From positions 1-64,000 of the forward strand of contig JAEZKD010000265.1 of NCBI GenBank assembly GCA_023415655.1: 64,000 nt of DNA. Reading direction: 5' to 3'. Position numbers and translations under genes: made by a program. The stretch's first letter is position 1. Every line of letters begins with the position of its first letter. Of the stretch, positions 63,842 to 64,000 are shown one piece after another. The notes under the pieces are model-generated. The model did no database searches. It was not told the origin of the DNA and was given only the letters and a program-made list of their open reading frames with translations. Origin of the DNA: Bacillota bacterium. GTDB lineage: Bacteria; Bacillota; Clostridia; Lachnospirales; Lachnospiraceae.

Positions 63842-64000
63842 ATGGATTATTTAAAGAAGTTTTCTCTTGAAGGTAAGATTGCATTAGTTACAGGTGCTTC
63901 TTACGGAATTGGCTTTGCAATTGCAAGTTCCTATGCTGCTGCAGGTGCAACGATTGTTTTTAATGATATTAACCAAGAATTAGTTGATAAAGGAATTCAA
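63842..64000 (+). CDS. Short-chain dehydrogenase, gluconate 5-dehydrogenase-like (5' part)
   Basis: The first 53 codons of a plus-strand gene that runs off the window. They encode FSLEGKIALVTGASYGIGFA (Rossmann TGxxxGIG nucleotide-binding motif) and IVFNDIN, a strong match to NAD(P)-dependent gluconate 5-dehydrogenase / KduD-type reductases of sugar acid use. GGAGG lies 6 nt upstream of ATG 63842. The promoter and paired operators suggest substrate-controlled expression. The exact substrate cannot be fixed from this fragment. Confidence 0.85.
   Translation, partial: MDYLKKFSLEGKIALVTGASYGIGFAIASSYAAAGATIVFNDINQELVDKGIQ

Overview
The window is a low-GC, gene-dense chromosome segment from an endospore-forming Firmicute. 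It carries spo0A, spoIVB, the complete spoIIIA operon (AA to AH), a SpoVD-type penicillin-binding protein and a SpoVE/FtsW protein. Gene content, the AGGAGG-type ribosome binding sites, a meso-diaminopimelate type MurE and a large Big_2 repeat surface protein fit a Clostridium/Lachnospiraceae genome of the Lachnoclostridium (Clostridium) phytofermentans kind; the species assignment is inference. Nearly all genes lie on the minus strand, so the conserved operons read from right to left. No rRNA, tRNA, CRISPR array, transposase or prophage gene was seen.

Layout, left to right. (1) 1-13182: a division/cell-wall (dcw) cluster, read mraZ-rsmH-ftsL | PBP-PBP-murD-ftsW-murA-ftsQ | ftsZ. An MraZ-type operator sits in front of mraZ and a terminator splits the cluster after ftsL. 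mraY, murG, murC and ftsA are not here. (2) 13200-25724: a housekeeping operon def-fmt-membrane metallopeptidase-rsmB-rlmN-prpC-prkC-rsgA-rpe-pilZ-thiN-ychF-lgt, in the order known from Bacillus, with a PilZ gene between rpe and thiN. (3) 25725-26413: a 0.69-kb non-coding gap that splits def from priA. It is filled by degenerate ~41-bp tandem repeats and a long hairpin element. (4) 26414-33346: priA, murF, murE and a separate glgA. (5) 33489-52836: the conserved block asp23-nusB-xseA-xseB-ispA-dxs-tlyA-nadK-argR-recN-spoIVB-spo0A. It is interrupted twice: by a lysS 3' remnant, a 1291-aa Big_2 protein and yebC between argR and recN; and by two plus-strand genes (methyltransferase, flavin-type oxidase) and a 230-bp palindrome between tlyA and nadK. 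(6) 53010-58427: spoIIIAA-AH. (7) 58605-63535: aroE (plus strand), a RibD/DHFR-like reductase, efp, an M24 peptidase, aroQ, aroK and a YqeG phosphatase. (8) 63842-end: the 5' end of a gluconate 5-dehydrogenase-like reductase behind a strong promoter with two copies of a 12-bp operator-like repeat.

Functionally the window joins peptidoglycan precursor synthesis (murA, murD, murE, murF), septum formation (ftsZ, ftsQ, ftsL, ftsW, two PBPs), PASTA kinase/phosphatase signalling (prkC/prpC), sporulation control (spo0A) and the engulfment-stage secretion complex (spoIIIA), with isoprenoid, shikimate and translation genes between them.

The most unusual signal is non-coding. Two ~158-bp elements (127-285 and 26223-26379) share an 11-bp terminal inverted repeat, an internal CAAGAAGAA motif and a 45-nt hairpin core. 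The intervening arm segments differ between the copies yet stay complementary within each copy. A third, unrelated 230-bp near-palindrome lies at 46605-46834.
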